Below, in pieces: positions 56,056 to 59,045 of a DNA stretch of 59,045 bases. How positions within the stretch are numbered: position 1 is the stretch's first letter; every line of letters begins with the position of its first letter. A model generated the notes under the pieces. It saw nothing but the letters and a program-made list of their open reading frames with translations. It was not told the DNA's origin and searched no databases. Position numbers and translations under genes: made by a program. Source of the DNA: Pholiota molesta (lineage: Eukaryota > Basidiomycota > Agaricomycetes > Agaricales > Strophariaceae). Location of the stretch: NCBI GenBank assembly GCA_014925825.1, contig JACGCK010000249.1, positions 1-59,045 of the forward strand, read 5' to 3'.

Positions 56056-57283
56056 TCAGAGGGAATTTCTTTTGGAAAAAACCCTGGCCGTCCGATGAAA
56101 ATGTCTCGAAATCCCAATCCTGCTCTCTAGCCACTCCCAGTCGAGGAAGATATTGCAATAAACGAACGACGATGTTTGAATGCGATGAACGGGAATAGTG
56201 TGCAGAAATGCGTCAATAGCGGCGTAGTTGTAGCGACCTTGAGCAAGGATGTCACGAAAATTCTCAGCGTCTTCCTCGGAATCTGGGTCGTCGTAGCGAA
56301 AGGAAATCTCCAAATCGCAGGTTGGAGCAATATTGCGGACAATGGCTGCGAGCATGGAAGAAAGGGTTTTGCCGGTTACGTAGCACTTGGGTGTATACAC
56401 GTCGACGTTAAAAGTTAGTTTCTTCAAAGACCTAAATCGACAGTCTTCCACGGTAGCAAAACTTGGTAATGTTTTACCTACGAATTGATAAAAATAAATT
56501 AGCCTACACTGCTCGCGGATAATACGAGAGCAAAACACTGCGATACTGACAATTAAGCTCCAAGACTTCGAGACACTGCAACTGTCCGATTTCGAGTCTT
56601 TCAGGCGCTTCTCCTTGCTTGAGAGATTTGAATGTAACGTTCCTCAGACTGAGATGCGTAATTCGAGATGCAGTAAGAAGGCTGAGAGGGATATTGGTAA
56701 AGCCGTCGAGCTCCAAGCGGATTAGATTAGGATTTTTCTTTAACAGAACTTTAAGCGTAGAGCGTAAGTCGGGGTCCATTTTTCTCCACTTCACCCGCTT
56801 TTTTGAAGCTGCTGAAAAACAGTATGGACTAGAACTGTCGTGTGTGGTCAGGACCAGTGTCTGTGAAGGTCTATTTTCGCGCGGCATCCGTCGGAATATG
56901 GTGTTCAACATTTTTTTAACCTGTCCGTCGCCGAATAGTCCATCGGTATGTTTGACTTCGTCATCGTCGACCCAGTCCTCATTGGCCCACAGCTCTAAAC
57001 ATAATTCGAACCGACGGATGTGCCGTGCAACACCAGTACGTGGCGTCCACACATCGGAGCGGAGGATAGGGAGGAACCTGCTGAGGAAATTGGGATTTCC
57101 GCGCTCGATAAGCGAGACGTGAGCAAATCGATGGACGTTGATGCGCTCCCGAAATGCCAGCGAGACGAGGGCAAGAGAGGATTCCAACTTTGTAGCCCAC
57201 TCTCGTTCAGTAGGCCAAGCAGGGAGTGTTGCACATGCAAGTTCGTCGATGATTTTGTCCGTCAGTTCAATGGGAAGACTCAT
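56056..57283 (-). CDS. F-box-like protein paralogue, two exons, 384 aa, C-terminus altered
   Basis: Exon 1 is 57283-56551 and exon 2 is 56477-56056, with a 73-bp intron (GTCAGT to CGTAG) at the same place as in the left copy. It starts MSLPIELTDKIIDELACATLPAW, nearly identical to the gene at 5374. In exon 2 a short deletion near 56125-56130, not a multiple of three, shifts the frame. The last residues (HFHRTARVFSKRNSL) are unrelated to the left copy and about 44 residues are lost. DNA similarity continues past the stop, which supports a frameshift rather than a different end. The product may still fold, because the F-box is intact. Confidence 0.6.
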
Positions 57284-57613
57284 TCTGTTACTTATGTGAA
57301 GAGATCAGAAAGCAAAGTCAAGGTTTCGTTCGATCAATAGATGTTACGAGGTGCCGCGATGCCGGGCTCATTATGTAAGACCTTCGCCTGCATGAAAATG
57401 GATTCCATCGAATTCCATGCGCGTCCATCATCGCAATGCATCAACAATGCATTCCAGTTCTCCATCTTCGCCCAAATCCACCTCAGATTTCAGTACTGAA
57501 GCCATTGAAGGCCAGTGACCATACGGATTGACTCGTGTGGTTTCTAGCATTAGTGAGTGCCAGCAGTACTTGCGATGAACGCGGTGGCAACAAGGTGGTA
57601 ACGAACTACTACA

Positions 57614-58146
57614 ATGACAATGCTCAAGAATTCCGTACGTCTTTTCCTTCTATTACTATACTGTCCTTCTCAAACCTTCGTTTTCTTTTGAAAGATGGTG
57701 TGAATGCGCAGGGGAGAATATACGTTCAGGCTCTGCGCCATCCATCTACCCGGTCTCGACCAGACACGTTAGGTGACTACCACAACGAATGTGTAAATAT
57801 CAACAGTATATTGAACAATCCCTTAGTTCCAGAACATTTATCCAGCCCATCTTTAGAGCCCTCCGCAATAGCAGGGCCAGTTCTACGCGCACCAGAAGCG
57901 GAGCCAGCAACCATGAATCTGCCCACGCAACCAACCACAGCGACAGTTCTACGCATCCCGCATTCCAGAGTCACTTATGCAGCCCAATCTTTCGGCGCAG
58001 GGGATGTCAGCATAATGCCATCGCAAGCTGTAGCGCACTTCATTGCTGCGTTTGAGCTGATAGAGCAGGAGGTTGCTGCTGAGGACGGGGTACTCCGTGA
58101 CTCGCTTCGCGGGTCTAGAAAACTCTATGCCCATAGACGATGGTGA
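57614..58146 (+). CDS. small orphan gene family, copy C, two exons, 151 aa
   Basis: Exon 1 (57614-57634, MTMLKNS) and exon 2 (57712-58146) are joined across a 77-bp intron (GTACGT to GCGCAG), the same arrangement as copy B. The product is Pro/Ala-rich in the middle and ends with FIAAFELIEQEVAAEDGVLRD and a basic tail (SRKLYAHRRW). Compared with copy A, a small indel near 58115 moves the last part out of frame, so coding-like sequence continues after the stop to 58438. No known domain is present. It could be an active short gene or a decaying copy. Confidence 0.4.
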
Positions 58147-58440
58147 CACTGAAAGAACGCGTCATGGTGACTCTTCGTACAATCCGTCGCAGCTCTTTGC
58201 AGAGGAGCGGTTGAGTGTCCATATAGAGGTCCAAGAAACGTCGAAGACTGGGTGTCCAACCTCTCAGTTGACTATCCCTATCCCAACGCGACGACTCCGA
58301 CTCATCAGTTCCAGTCCCAGAAGCTCGAGCCCACCCTGTCTGCGCAAGGATGTCGTCGTACATCCCGCATTCCGGAGTCTCTTATGCGGGCCATCCTTTC
58401 GGCCTAGGAGATGTCGGTACCATGCCACTGAAACTTGACA

Positions 58441-58640
58441 GTTGCAGCGGACTTCATTGCTGCATTCAAGCTGATACATCAGGAAGACGCTGCTGAAGAT
58501 GAGGTTCTCTCTGACTCCGACTGGCTTCGCGTTGCGTCTAGGAAAAACTCTATTTTCATAGATGACAAGTTCGTCGATCATTTTGTCCGTCAGTTCAATG
58601 GGAAGACTCATTTTGTTACTTATGTGAAGAGATAAGAAAG
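58441..58640. pseudogene. chimeric fragment: orphan gene copy D joined to an F-box start
   Basis: From 58441 the plus strand repeats the orphan gene core (FIAAFKLIHQEDAAEDEVLS, NSIFIDD). At about 58570 it switches directly into the reversed first 15 codons of the F-box-like gene (minus-strand start 58611, MSLPIELTDKMIDEL). The two pieces are normally about 1 kb apart and divergent, so this is a recombination junction. The F-box promoter follows on the right. Confidence 0.55.
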
Positions 58641-58943
58641 CAAAGTCAAGTTTTCGTTCGATTAATAGATGTTACGAGGCGCCGCAATGCCGAGCTCATT
58701 ATGTAAGATCTCCGCCTGCATCAAAACACGAAAATGAAATCCATCCCGTCCATCTCATCTCGCAATGAATTCCATTGAATTCTATTGGAATTCCAGTTCT
58801 CCATTTTTGCTCAAATCCACCGGTGACCATACGAATTGACTCGTGTGGTTTCTAGCGTTAGTGAGTGTCACAGTATTTGCGATGACCAAGATGCTCACGC
58901 GGTGGTAACAAGGTGATAACGAACTATAGCACCTACTTATCAG

Positions 58944-59045
58944 ATGTCAATAGACCTCAGTCTCGACAGGTTGCAACGGCTTGTAACACATTTGCGTCCA
59001 TATACGCGGCCAACTATACATATCGCGGGGACGAACGGCAAGGGC
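58944..59045 (+). CDS. 5' end of a dihydrofolate synthetase / folylpolyglutamate synthase-type gene (partial)
   Basis: The last 102 bases give 34 open codons from ATG 58944 to the window end: MSIDLSLDRLQRLVTHL, then TIHIAGTNGKG. The ATP-binding loop GTNGKG after HIA, about 30 residues from the start, is the signature of the FolC/FOL3 group of the Mur-ligase family. These enzymes join glutamate to dihydropteroate or folate. The position of the loop close to the N-terminus favours dihydrofolate synthetase (FOL3-like). Its upstream sequence contains a copy of the promoter that elsewhere drives the orphan gene and F-box pair. Confidence 0.8.
   Translation, partial: MSIDLSLDRLQRLVTHLRPYTRPTIHIAGTNGKG

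Larger units (their letters stand above)
55890..58440. repeat. inverted copy of the 4.36-6.78 kb module
   Basis: This arm carries the F-box-like gene (minus), the shared promoter and the small orphan gene (plus), the reverse of the order at 4363-6780. Coding identity is high over the F-box exon 1, the 73-bp intron has the same length in both, and similarity continues about 50 bp past the left stop codon. The two arms lie about 49 kb apart, pointing towards each other. Confidence 0.8.

Noticed and set aside
57535..57613. Upstream extension of the orphan gene copy C to 57535
   Set aside because: The extended frame starts at a non-ATG codon within the promoter. The ATG at 57614 with its intron is shared with copy B.
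1..59045. CRISPR arrays, rRNA, bacterial operons
   Set aside because: No regularly spaced repeats or rRNA signatures were seen, and gene structure is eukaryotic.

Overview
This window looks like nuclear DNA of a filamentous basidiomycete, most likely a wood-associated Agaricomycete. The evidence is many 50-75 bp introns with GTRNGY donors and CTRAY-like branch points, a secreted fungal laccase split by 13 introns, two MATA_HMG-type transcription factors that both begin MPALR, three genes of the DUF6699 type (a family I know from Agaricomycetes), F-box-like proteins, and a Ty3/gypsy chromovirus. Gene density is low. Most of the spacers carry nothing I can assign.

Layout, left to right. 0-7 kb: the 3' end of an unknown gene, a DUF6699 gene, then a duplicated module made of a small orphan gene and a divergent F-box-like gene. 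7-13 kb: a GC-rich regulatory region with three copies of a perfect 12-bp palindrome, the first HMG-box gene, and a tandem duplication of its 3' flank. 13-19 kb: degraded coding-like sequence, three clusters of the octamer TGCGTGCA, then a 180-aa secreted precursor in which nine of twelve dibasic sites follow a tryptophan. This last gene is the most interesting candidate here for an undescribed peptide system. 19.15-24.97 kb: a 5.8-kb Ty3/gypsy element on the minus strand with identical 143-bp LTRs, a probable self-priming site, a canonical -1 slippery heptamer between gag and pol, a second polypurine-tract-like copy inside pol, and one frame break inside the reverse transcriptase. 25-30 kb: a possible transposase-like 3' exon and a complete laccase gene. 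31.9-33.6 kb: a cellular-looking gene with a coiled coil and an RNase H domain that keeps all four acidic residues but has no reverse transcriptase. 36-39 kb: a kinase-like relic and the second HMG-box gene. 43.7-44.6 kb: an HhH-GPD DNA glycosylase. 48.5-55.1 kb: an F-box-like gene and two neighbouring DUF6699 genes. 55.9-59 kb: an inverted copy of the 4.4-6.8 kb module, a chimeric fragment of it, and the first 34 codons of a dihydrofolate synthetase-type gene.

The genes do not form an evident pathway or cluster. The laccase (lignin or phenol oxidation), the glycosylase (base excision repair) and the folate gene are independent housekeeping or lifestyle genes. The peptide precursor has no visible UstYa-type or other modifying-enzyme neighbour. 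The two ends of the window are linked by inverted duplication about 50 kb apart. Exon structures were read by eye from splice consensus and reading-frame continuity; no alignment, database search or transcript evidence was available.
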